A stretch of DNA of 64,000 bases from Limnohabitans sp. 2KL-17 (GTDB lineage: Bacteria > Pseudomonadota > Gammaproteobacteria > Burkholderiales > Burkholderiaceae_C): the NCBI RefSeq assembly GCF_003063415.1, contig NZ_NESK01000004.1:1-64000 (forward strand), read 5' to 3'. Positions 16,889-23,838 of the stretch are shown piece after piece. Both the position numbers and the translations under genes were made by a program. The notes beneath the pieces were generated by a model. The model did not search any database. It was given only the letters and a program-made list of their open reading frames with translations, and was not told the origin of the DNA. Position 1 is the first letter of the stretch; every line of letters starts with the position of its first letter.

Positions 16889-18061
16889 TCAGGCGATCAA
16901 GCCTGTACGTTCAAGGGTCCAGAACAAGCCCAGGACCACGATGGCCAGGGAGCCGCCGGCCACCACCACCCAGCGGTAAAAGCGGGTGGAGCGCAGCCAC
17001 CAGGCCAATGGCAAAAACGCCAGCACGATGGCCAGCTGGCCCAGTTCTACCCCCACATTGAAACCGCCCAGCGCTGCTGCCAGTGCGCTGGTGGGCAAGC
17101 CCAGGTCCAGCAGGACATTGGCAAAACCAAAACCGTGCACCAAGCCAAAGACAAAGGCCAACCGCCAACGCTTGAGGGCGCTCCAGCCGAACAGGTTGTT
17201 CAGCGCGGCCAACACCACCGACAAGGCAATCGCAGGCTCGATCAAGTCGGCTGAAGGCTCCAGCCATTTCAGAATGGACAGCCCCAAGGTGATGGAGTGC
17301 GCCACTGTGAATGCCGTGACCACCGCCAAAACGTCCAGCACCACAGGTCTGGCTTGTGCAGCCGCTTGCCACTGAGTGACCCGCTGGCGCGATGGCTGCA
17401 GCGGAGCCAGTACCAACAGGCTGAGCAGAAAAAGGATGTGGTCAATGCCGATCCAGATGTGCCAGACGCCTTCCACCACGTAACGGCCAAACACCTTCAG
17501 GGCGCTGCTGTCGGCCTGTGAAATCTCAGCCTCAGGCCGCTCCGGGCTGAGCAAAGCGCTGCTTTGGTAGCCGGGAAAATCCACCTTGAGCAAGCCGCGG
17601 TGAAGCTTGTCCTGCGCAAAGATCAGGCCATATCGCAGCGACAACTCGGCGCTGGACACCTTGGTCAGCCCTGGGCAACTGGCGGCCCATTGGGCGCTGA
17701 GGTAGGAGCCATCGGCGTGCTGGCTGGCTTGCAAATCAGGCACGCCCAGTGCGCAAATTTGACCAGATTCGCTGAGCTGGATGCCTTGGGCCAGCCAGGT
17801 GTTGAGTTGTGCGCTGCGCCCCTGGGTTTCCCCCCAGGTGATCTGACCATCGCGGTTGCTGTCCAAGTCAAAGATCAGGTCGATGTCACGCAGGTGGATA
17901 TCGGCGCGAAGGGTCAGTTGCTTGGCGTCGGCACTGAGCGTGAGGTAGCTGTTGCTGCTGGAGTGCGCCATGGCGCTGCCAACCAGCAACAGGCTGGCCC
18001 AAAGCAAGCCAACACCAACGGCCCATTGGCGCAAAGCATTGACTGCAGGGCGGGGCATCAT
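16889..18061 (-). CDS. HupE/UreJ-family membrane protein with an EF-hand
   Basis: A 390-residue protein with an N-terminal signal, an extracytoplasmic domain of about 180 residues and a C-terminal HupE/UreJ-like domain of six or seven membrane segments. That domain contains IGIDHILFLLSLLVL, AHSITLGLSIL and VHGFGFA, whose histidines could bind metal. In the soluble part, DSNRDGQITWGE (residues 67-78) is a canonical EF-hand calcium loop. HupE/UreJ relatives are linked to nickel or cobalt handling, but no hydrogenase or urease gene is nearby. The start at 18061 overlaps the stop of the TPR gene (ATGA). I infer a metal-related membrane function; the substrate is unknown. Confidence 0.85.
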   Translation of the reverse strand: MMPRPAVNALRQWAVGVGLLWASLLLVGSAMAHSSSNSYLTLSADAKQLTLRADIHLRDIDLIFDLDSNRDGQITWGETQGRSAQLNTWLAQGIQLSESGQICALGVPDLQASQHADGSYLSAQWAASCPGLTKVSSAELSLRYGLIFAQDKLHRGLLKVDFPGYQSSALLSPERPEAEISQADSSALKVFGRYVVEGVWHIWIGIDHILFLLSLLVLAPLQPSRQRVTQWQAAAQARPVVLDVLAVVTAFTVAHSITLGLSILKWLEPSADLIEPAIALSVVLAALNNLFGWSALKRWRLAFVFGLVHGFGFANVLLDLGLPTSALAAALGGFNVGVELGQLAIVLAFLPLAWWLRSTRFYRWVVVAGGSLAIVVLGLFWTLERTGLIA

Positions 18062-19323
18062 TTGCGACCTCCTGCCCAGAGCGGGTGCTGTTTGAGTTGT
18101 TCGACAAGACGCTTCAATGGCGGATCGGTGTAGCCGGTTTGCTCGGCCCACTGGACCACGGGCTCAGCGGCTCGGGGTTGGTTGACCGCCAGCGCAGCCT
18201 GAATGAACAGCAAGGCGTCTGGGGGTTCTTTTTGCAGCTGCCAGTTGTCAATGGACAGGGCAAGGCCTGCTGCAGGGTCTTGACCGTAAGCAATAAGGTA
18301 GATGAGTTTGGGACGTTCAATGAGCGACTCTTTGCGAAGCGCTTGTGACTGCAGGCGATCGGCCATCTGCTTGGCCAGCTGGGGTTCGTCCGGGTCTTTC
18401 AGGCCCCGACTGGCCAGCAAGGCCTGCATCAACAACGCATCGGTGATCGTGCTGGTGCCAAGTTTGTCCGCATTGCCCAAAGCGATGGTTTTGGCCTGGC
18501 GGTATTTGCCCTGCTGGTTCAGCAATTCGGCCAGCGAAAGCCTGAGCAGGTGGGATTTTGGATTGACTTTCAGTTGCTTGTCCCAGGCGGCGATGGCTTT
18601 ATCAGACTGTCCAGCCACGCGGTGTGCTTCACCCAGATGAAAGCCCAGCCAGTCTTGCGAGGATGGGTCTTGAAAGTAGGCCTCTCGGATCGCGGTGTTC
18701 AACAGGTCAACGGCTGGCTGGGCTTGCCCTGTGCGGTAAAGCAAAACCGCCCGGTAGACGTGGGCCTCTTGCATGTCAAAGAGTCGGGCTATTTCTTCGG
18801 TGTCCTGTCGGGCGGCAGTCATGTCGGCCAGCAGCAAATGCAGGGCAAATCGCCATGACCAGAACTCGGCACGGCGCGGTTCTTTGGCGATGGCCTGTTG
18901 GATGTCTTGCAAGCCTGCATCAAATTCGTGAAACCCTTGCTTGACCAGCCCCCTCAAAAAGTAGCCCTCTGCGGGCAAGTCAGTGGCTTGCCACCAGGGC
19001 GTCAATGCCGCCTTGGCCGAACCGAACCAGCGCAAGTCGCCTTCGGTCAGCCCCAGCGTAAAAACCGCCCGGGCGTAGGCCAGAGAGGCATCCAGGTTCT
19101 TTGGCTGCGCACGCCAGGCTTGGTCAAGGGCGCGCAGGGAGCCATTGCGGCCGGTTTGTCCGTGGACCGAAGAAGCCGCCACCACATCAGAATCTGCGGG
19201 CTTGAAGCGTTCTTGCGCAGCGGTTGGCGACACCCAAGCCATGAGGCCTGTGGCCAAAACCATGCCCTGAAGGCGGAAAATCACCATTTGAGAAACTTTT
19301 TTGCCTTGGCGGGATTTGTCCAT
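18058..19323 (-). CDS. Secreted TPR-repeat protein
   Basis: A 421-residue protein with a signal peptide (about residues 10-36, cleavage near TAAQE) followed by helical repeats of TPR type, for example near residues 150-260 (YRAVLLYRTGQAQPAVDLLNTAI and LGEAHRVAGQSDKAIAAWDKQL occupy two units). It is probably periplasmic and a protein-protein scaffold. The start at 19323 has a GGAGAAC ribosome-binding site six bases ahead; the longer frame to 19392 has none. It is co-transcribed with the HupE-like gene by a four-base overlap, so the two proteins probably act together. Confidence 0.8.
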   Translation of the reverse strand: MDKSRQGKKVSQMVIFRLQGMVLATGLMAWVSPTAAQERFKPADSDVVAASSVHGQTGRNGSLRALDQAWRAQPKNLDASLAYARAVFTLGLTEGDLRWFGSAKAALTPWWQATDLPAEGYFLRGLVKQGFHEFDAGLQDIQQAIAKEPRRAEFWSWRFALHLLLADMTAARQDTEEIARLFDMQEAHVYRAVLLYRTGQAQPAVDLLNTAIREAYFQDPSSQDWLGFHLGEAHRVAGQSDKAIAAWDKQLKVNPKSHLLRLSLAELLNQQGKYRQAKTIALGNADKLGTSTITDALLMQALLASRGLKDPDEPQLAKQMADRLQSQALRKESLIERPKLIYLIAYGQDPAAGLALSIDNWQLQKEPPDALLFIQAALAVNQPRAAEPVVQWAEQTGYTDPPLKRLVEQLKQHPLWAGGRK

Positions 19324-19437
19324 GTTCTCCGTGTGCCTTTGATGCTTGATAGGATGTAATTGTGTTTTTTGGACTATTGTCCGGAATGACACTTGATTCT
19401 GGCCTTTTTTTCAACCTCTTACCTTATAGGTGTTTCT

Positions 19438-19590
19438 ATGAAAATCGTGATGACCGCTCTCGTTTCCGCTTTCATGCTGATGTCCGCGCCTTCCTTTGCA
19501 GGCAGCCATGGTGGCGGCAAGATGGATGACAAAAAAGTCGACTGCTCCAAGAAAGAAAACGAGAAGAATGCAGCTTGCGTCAAGAAGTGA
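19438..19590 (+). CDS. Small secreted peptide, two cysteines
   Basis: A 50-residue product with a clear signal peptide (residues 1-21, ending PSFAG) and a mature part of about 29 residues that is lysine-rich, with a GSHGGG stretch and two cysteines (CSKKENEKNAAC). It could be a metal-binding or stress-related periplasmic peptide. A strong intrinsic terminator follows 21 bp after the stop, so it is probably monocistronic and well expressed. No known family was recognised. Confidence 0.6.
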   Translation: MKIVMTALVSAFMLMSAPSFAGSHGGGKMDDKKVDCSKKENEKNAACVKK

Positions 19591-19611
19591 TCCTTTTCTT
19601 TTCTGCTCGCT

Positions 19612-19637
19612 AAAACCCCTTTCGAGGGGTTTTTTTT
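19612..19637 (+). terminator. Intrinsic terminator of the small secreted peptide gene
   Basis: The stem AAAACCCCT/AGGGGTTTT closes over a TTCG tetraloop and runs into eight Ts. It is a textbook Rho-independent terminator 21 bp after the stop. Confidence 0.9.
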
Positions 19638-19778
19638 CGCGCTCCGCACGGATCGGAGCAAACCGAAGCCCCCTTTTTGCACCCGAAAAAGTCCTTCAAT
19701 AACGGTGGCAAAGGTGACATCACCCCATGTCATGGTGGGTTAACCTTCAGCCATCCCCACATCGTCAAGGCGCCCCTG

Positions 19779-20411
19779 ATGCATTTCTACGAACCCCGTC
19801 TCGGCCACGGCCTGAAGCACGACCCGTTCAACTCGATCGTAGGCCCACGGCCGATCGGCTGGGTGTCCAGCCGCAGCGCCAGTGGCGTGCTGAATCTGGC
19901 GCCTTACAGCTTTTTCAGCGCTTTCAATTACGTGCCGCCAGTGATTGGTTTTTCGAGCATCGGGCGCAAAGACTCTCTGAACAACATCGAGGCTACCGGC
20001 GAGTTTGTCTGGAACCTGGTGACCCGCGATTTGGCCGAGGTGATGAACCAGACCTGTGAGGCGGTGCCCCCTGAAGTCAGCGAATTTGACCTGGCAGGCC
20101 TGACGCCCGAGCCCTCGCGCATCGTGGGGGTGCCCCGTGTGGCGCAAAGCCCGGTCAGCTTTGAGTGCCGGTGCACGCAGATCCTGCAACTGCAAGATCT
20201 TGAGGGGAAAAAAATCGAGACCTGGATGATCTTTGGCGAAGTGGTGGGCATCCACATCGACCCACGGCTCACGCCCAATGGGGTCTACGACACCGCCCGC
20301 GCAGGGCATATCTTGAGGGGCGGCGGTCCAGCCGATTACTTCAGCATCGGGCCGGAGCAGCTTTTCAAAATGTTCCGCCCTGAAAGCGGCGCACGCGATT
20401 TACCCAAGTGA
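19779..20411 (+). CDS. Flavin reductase-like FMN-binding protein
   Basis: A 210-residue protein of the flavin reductase domain family. The text FNSIVGPRPIGWVSSRSASGVLNLAPYSFF (residues about 17-46) is the FMN-binding signature, followed by GFSSIGRKDSLNNIEATGEFVWNLV. Members are NAD(P)H:flavin reductases or FMN-binding oxidoreductases that often feed monooxygenases. The start is at MHFYEP because homology begins there; the longer frame reading from 19677 runs through the intergenic region. No partner oxygenase gene is adjacent. Confidence 0.85.
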   Translation: MHFYEPRLGHGLKHDPFNSIVGPRPIGWVSSRSASGVLNLAPYSFFSAFNYVPPVIGFSSIGRKDSLNNIEATGEFVWNLVTRDLAEVMNQTCEAVPPEVSEFDLAGLTPEPSRIVGVPRVAQSPVSFECRCTQILQLQDLEGKKIETWMIFGEVVGIHIDPRLTPNGVYDTARAGHILRGGGPADYFSIGPEQLFKMFRPESGARDLPK

Positions 20412-20609
20412 TGCGCCTGGGCAACGCCCCACTCGCTTTTGGCTGCGCCTGCAAACGGCCAAAGCGACCCCAACGCTGCTTGCCACCCGTCACCTTTTAT
20501 CTGTCACCTGGGCAGCAGCCATCGCGACCGAGACTGATTTAATGGCGTGATTGGCAGCCAACCCGCTCAATGCGCCTGAATGCCCCCACTTCTCGAACAG
20601 GACATGCTC

Positions 20610-21377
20610 ATGACCAACCCACTTACCGGACAAGTCGCCTGGATCACCGGGGGTGGCAGCGGCATAGGGCTGGCTGGCGCGATCGAACTGGTCAAAGCCG
20701 GCGTCCATGTGGTGATCTCGGGCCGCAACGCAGCCACCAACGCCAGCGCACTGGCCACCCTGCAAGCATTGGGCAGCGCCGAAGCGGTGTTGCTCGACGT
20801 AGCGGACAAACACGCCGTGAAAGCGGTGGCGCAAAACATCACGGCGCAACACGGCCGCATCGACATCCTGGTCACCAGCGCTGGCACCAACGCCACACAA
20901 CGCAATTTCGACGTGGTCACCCCGGAGGCCTGGGACGATGTGGTCGCCATCAACCTGTCCGGCTTGTTTTATTGTGTGCACGCGGTTTTGCCCACCATGC
21001 GCCAGCAGCAAGGCGGCCTGATCATCAACGTCTCGTCCTGGGCAGGCTTGTATGCTTCCAAGCTGACCGGGCCGGCTTACAACGCCACCAAACGCGCCGT
21101 ACTGGCCCTGAACGAATCCATCAACATGGAGGAATGCACGCACGGCATCCGGGCCACCGCCTTGTTGCCTGGCGAAGTGGCCACCCCCATTCTGGACAAA
21201 CGTCCCGTGCCCCCGTCACAAGCCCAGCGCGAACGCATGGTGCAAGCCGAAGACATGGGGCAGGCCATTTTGTTTCTGGCCCAAATGCCTGCGCGCACCT
21301 GCATCAACGAATTGATCATCTCGCCCACTTTCAACCGCTTTTACACAGGCGGACTGGAAACACCCAGCCCACGCTGA
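20610..21377 (+). CDS. SDR family oxidoreductase
   Basis: A 255-residue classical SDR. The cofactor motif is TGGGSGIG (residues 13-20), TSAGTN replaces the usual NNAG, and the catalytic set is VSSWAGLYASKLTGPAYNATK (Ser, Tyr, Lys). The C-terminus (MPARTCINELIISPTFNRFYTGG) replaces the usual GQ...DGG end and resembles the NADP serine dehydrogenase-like group. An AGGA site sits six or seven bases before this ATG; an ATG at 20604 is too close to it. It may be transcribed with the EamA gene that begins 42 bp downstream. Confidence 0.88.
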   Translation: MTNPLTGQVAWITGGGSGIGLAGAIELVKAGVHVVISGRNAATNASALATLQALGSAEAVLLDVADKHAVKAVAQNITAQHGRIDILVTSAGTNATQRNFDVVTPEAWDDVVAINLSGLFYCVHAVLPTMRQQQGGLIINVSSWAGLYASKLTGPAYNATKRAVLALNESINMEECTHGIRATALLPGEVATPILDKRPVPPSQAQRERMVQAEDMGQAILFLAQMPARTCINELIISPTFNRFYTGGLETPSPR

Positions 21378-21419
21378 CAGCCCTTCAGGCCCTGGCAGAC
21401 AGGGACTGAGCGCGTTGCC

Positions 21420-22307
21420 ATGAGCCAGCTTTTTACCGATAACCCACGACACCGCCGCATCGGCATTGCGCTGGTGACCGTGACCACCCTGATGTTTGCA
21501 ACGCTTGATGCGTCGGCCAAATGGCTGGTGCTGAGCTTGCCCGTGTTGCAAGTCGTGTGGATGCGCTTTTTGACGCATTCGCTGTTGTCCATCGCTGTGT
21601 TTGCCCCTTCCATTCAAGGCGACCTGGTGCGCTGGCGGCACCCGGGCTTGCAGTTTGTGCGGGGCTTGATGCTGGCCACCATGACGGCCTTGAACTTCTG
21701 GGCTTTGCAGTACCTGCAGTTGGCCGAAACGGGCGCCATGCAATTTTCTGTGCCCATTTTGATCGCCCTGCTGTCGGCCTGGTGGCTGGGTGAGCGCCTT
21801 GACGCCAAGCGGTGGGCGGCCATTGCGGTGGGCTTTGCGGGCGTGCTGGTCATCATTCGCCCCGGCAGCCAGGGGTTTCATCCGGCCATCTTGTTGTCGG
21901 CGCTCAACGCGGTTTTGTACGCGCTGTTCAACATGATGACGCGTTACCTGGCCAGCAGCGAAAACCCGGCCACCACACAGATGACTTCGGCGGTCGTGGC
22001 CACCCTGGTTCTGACACCGTTCGCCCTGTGGCAATGGCAAACACCCGCCACGCACCTCGAGTGGTTCATCATGGCCCTGGCCGGTTTGTGCGGCGGCATT
22101 GGCCACTACTTTGTGGCTGTGGCGCAACGTTATGCCACGGCAGCGGTGCTGGGCCCGTTTTTATACCAACAGATCATTTACATGTGCTTGTTCGGCTGGC
22201 TGGTCTTTGGCCAGATGCCCGACCTGGCTGTGGTGTTGGGGGCCTGCGTGGTGGTGGCCAGTGGCCTGTACCTGTTGTGGCGCGAATTTCAAAGCACCAC
22301 CACCTGA
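21420..22307 (+). CDS. DMT-superfamily transporter with two EamA domains
   Basis: A 295-residue membrane protein with ten predicted hydrophobic segments in two EamA halves (about residues 14-146 and 155-288). The first half contains DASAKWLVLSLPVLQVVWMRF and QYLQLAETGAMQFSVPI; the second contains GGIGHYFVAVAQRYATAAVLGPFLY and a WLVFGQMPD turn. Members export amino acids and other small metabolites or import various solutes; the substrate cannot be named. It lies 42 bp after the SDR gene on the same strand. Confidence 0.88.
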   Translation: MSQLFTDNPRHRRIGIALVTVTTLMFATLDASAKWLVLSLPVLQVVWMRFLTHSLLSIAVFAPSIQGDLVRWRHPGLQFVRGLMLATMTALNFWALQYLQLAETGAMQFSVPILIALLSAWWLGERLDAKRWAAIAVGFAGVLVIIRPGSQGFHPAILLSALNAVLYALFNMMTRYLASSENPATTQMTSAVVATLVLTPFALWQWQTPATHLEWFIMALAGLCGGIGHYFVAVAQRYATAAVLGPFLYQQIIYMCLFGWLVFGQMPDLAVVLGACVVVASGLYLLWREFQSTTT

Positions 22308-22352
22308 CATGACAAGCGCGTCGGCCTGTCGCCAGGAAATCAAACCAGGCGA

Positions 22353-22706
22353 CTAGGCGTCTTCCCGTGCCTCGATCAGCAGGCGCTGGACCACCGATCC
22401 GTGTGTCCCTGCCACAGCGCGAATGCGCATCGCCGGGCCTGCCTCGAGCACGGTTCGGCAGTGGTAATCCAGCCCGTCGGTTTGCCCGGGGCAGTTGCTT
22501 GGGATGCGCCTGCTCCACTGGCGCCTGCCATCGACTTCCAGCGTCAGCTCGTGCCAGGCCTCTTCGTTGTCGGGCGGCACGCGCACCACCAGGCTGACAT
22601 CGATGTCAAAGGTTCGGCGGCGTTGCAATGCGCCCGGAATATGGAGCACGGCCACCGCATCGCCCACCTCAGTGCGCCACAACTCGGGTTTTGCGCGGAC
22701 CGCCAT
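22353..22706 (-). CDS. Conserved hypothetical protein
   Basis: A 117-residue protein that seems beta-rich, with two cysteines (SNCPGQTDGLDYHC) and no signal peptide or membrane segment. It is separated from the upstream glutaredoxin-like gene by five bases, so the two should be cotranslated. The start at 22706 was chosen because the longer frame overlaps that gene heavily. The family is not recognised. Confidence 0.6.
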   Translation of the reverse strand: MAVRAKPELWRTEVGDAVAVLHIPGALQRRRTFDIDVSLVVRVPPDNEEAWHELTLEVDGRRQWSRRIPSNCPGQTDGLDYHCRTVLEAGPAMRIRAVAGTHGSVVQRLLIEAREDA

Positions 22707-22711
22707 GTCAC

Positions 22712-23080
22712 TCAGGGCTGCAGCAAGGTCTTGAGTTCGCCACTGTCGATCAGGCGCTGCAAATCGTCTGCACCGCCGATCAACATGCCCTTGACAAACA
22801 CCATCGGAAATGTCGGCCAGCCAGTCCACATCTTCAGGGCATTGCGCAAACGCCACTGCGAAAAGTAGCTGCCAAACTCCAGGTAGTCGTGCGCCACACC
22901 GGCTGCCGTCAAAGCCTTGCGGGCTTTGCCCACAAAGGGATTGCCCGACAAACCCACCACCACAACGGCGTGTTGCGCGATGGCGGTTTGCACCTGCTGG
23001 ATCACCGGCAGGTGATGCTCGGCAATGCGTTGGCGAATGGCTGGGTGAATGGCCGATTCATCGAGGAGGGGTCGTGTCAT
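22712..23080 (-). CDS. Glutaredoxin-fold protein lacking the active-site cysteine
   Basis: A 122-residue protein. The C-terminal half is clearly monothiol-glutaredoxin-like: KMWTGWPTFPMVFVKGMLIGGADDLQRLIDSGEL corresponds to the cis-proline loop (TFP) and the GG-D glutathione-binding turn. At the CxxC/CGFS position it reads GNPFVGKARKAL, and there is no cysteine anywhere in the protein. It cannot do thiol chemistry as Grx does, so it may bind glutathione or an Fe-S-related partner, or serve as a structural chaperone. An AGGAGGGG-like site sits upstream of the start. It heads a two-gene unit with the hypothetical protein. Confidence 0.8.
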   Translation of the reverse strand: MTRPLLDESAIHPAIRQRIAEHHLPVIQQVQTAIAQHAVVVVGLSGNPFVGKARKALTAAGVAHDYLEFGSYFSQWRLRNALKMWTGWPTFPMVFVKGMLIGGADDLQRLIDSGELKTLLQP

Positions 23081-23120
23081 GTCAATCCTTGAATACTCAA
23101 AAAAGAAAAGCGCCTGCGCC

Positions 23121-23708
23121 TTAAGGGTTCAGTGCATTGGCGCCATCGTGCATGAGTTGCGCGATGTTGGCAGGACCGAGTAACTGGATGGGGTTTTGGC
23201 TGGCCAGGTCAATCGCCGATTGGCTGAAGATGCCCAGGCTCATGCAGGTGCATGAAAAGGCTTGCTGGCTTTCACGGGCTGCCAGCAGTTCGCGCAGGTG
23301 CTCTGCACCGACGGTGGCAGCCTTCCAGCGTTTGGCGCTGACCAAGGTGATGCGGCCATTTTTTTCGATCTGAAAATCAGCCGGGCCACTGCTCAGGCGA
23401 CTCACCTCAAAACCTTGTTGGCGCAAAGCCTCTTCGACCAGGATCGAAAAATCACGCCAAACCATGCTGCGAGCCTGGTCAGTCAGTTGCTCGATGCGCT
23501 CTGGCGAAATGGCGTTTCTTTGCCGCCATGCTGCCATGATGCCGATCACCAAAAAAGGGAAAGCACCCAGCATGCCGGCAATTTTGTAGGCGTCGGGCAG
23601 CAAGGCACCCGCGACCAGGGCCACGGCCAACATCACCAGAAAGCTCACCCACCAGGGGGCGCGTAACAAAGTCGCAAACAGCGACTTTTCAGACATTTTG
23701 AATTTCAT
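23121..23708 (-). CDS. Membrane-anchored Mrr-like restriction endonuclease-fold protein
   Basis: A 195-residue protein with two N-terminal membrane helices (about residues 18-36 and 43-61) and a cytoplasmic domain of the Mrr_cat / PD-(D/E)xK type. In that domain FSILVEEALRQQGFEVSRLSSGPADFQI leads to D111, and the core strand LVSAKRWKA puts serine at 124 and lysine at 126, where active nucleases usually have Gln/Glu-x-Lys. The nuclease may thus be weakened or specialised. A start at ATG 23708 was preferred over the TTG at 23714. Membrane-tethered Mrr domains are known in Burkholderiales, but their role is not settled. Confidence 0.75.
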   Translation of the reverse strand: MKFKMSEKSLFATLLRAPWWVSFLVMLAVALVAGALLPDAYKIAGMLGAFPFLVIGIMAAWRQRNAISPERIEQLTDQARSMVWRDFSILVEEALRQQGFEVSRLSSGPADFQIEKNGRITLVSAKRWKAATVGAEHLRELLAARESQQAFSCTCMSLGIFSQSAIDLASQNPIQLLGPANIAQLMHDGANALNP

Positions 23709-23796
23709 GGGCAATCAGGAAAAGGCGTCGGCACGGCGCATCCGGCCAGGTTAAAAAGCTGCATTCTCAACAAGCCGAGAGTTTAGTGCCACAAAC

Positions 23797-23815
23797 GCCC
23801 GACAAAACAAGGCGC
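23797..23815. repeat. Dispersed intergenic motif, copy 2
   Basis: The bases fit GCCCnnCAAAACAAGGCGC, identical to copy 1 except at the two n positions. Here the motif forms one arm of the TRAP terminator. Confidence 0.45.
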
Positions 23816-23830
23816 TCGAAAGCACCTTGT
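23804..23830 (-). terminator. Terminator of the TRAP transporter operon
   Basis: On the minus strand, ACAAGGTGCT pairs with AGCGCCTTGT (one mismatch) around a TTCG loop and is followed by TTTTG. The hairpin begins about nine bases after the TRAP permease stop. It incorporates the dispersed repeat motif. Confidence 0.6.
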
Positions 23831-23838
23831 TTTCAGGC

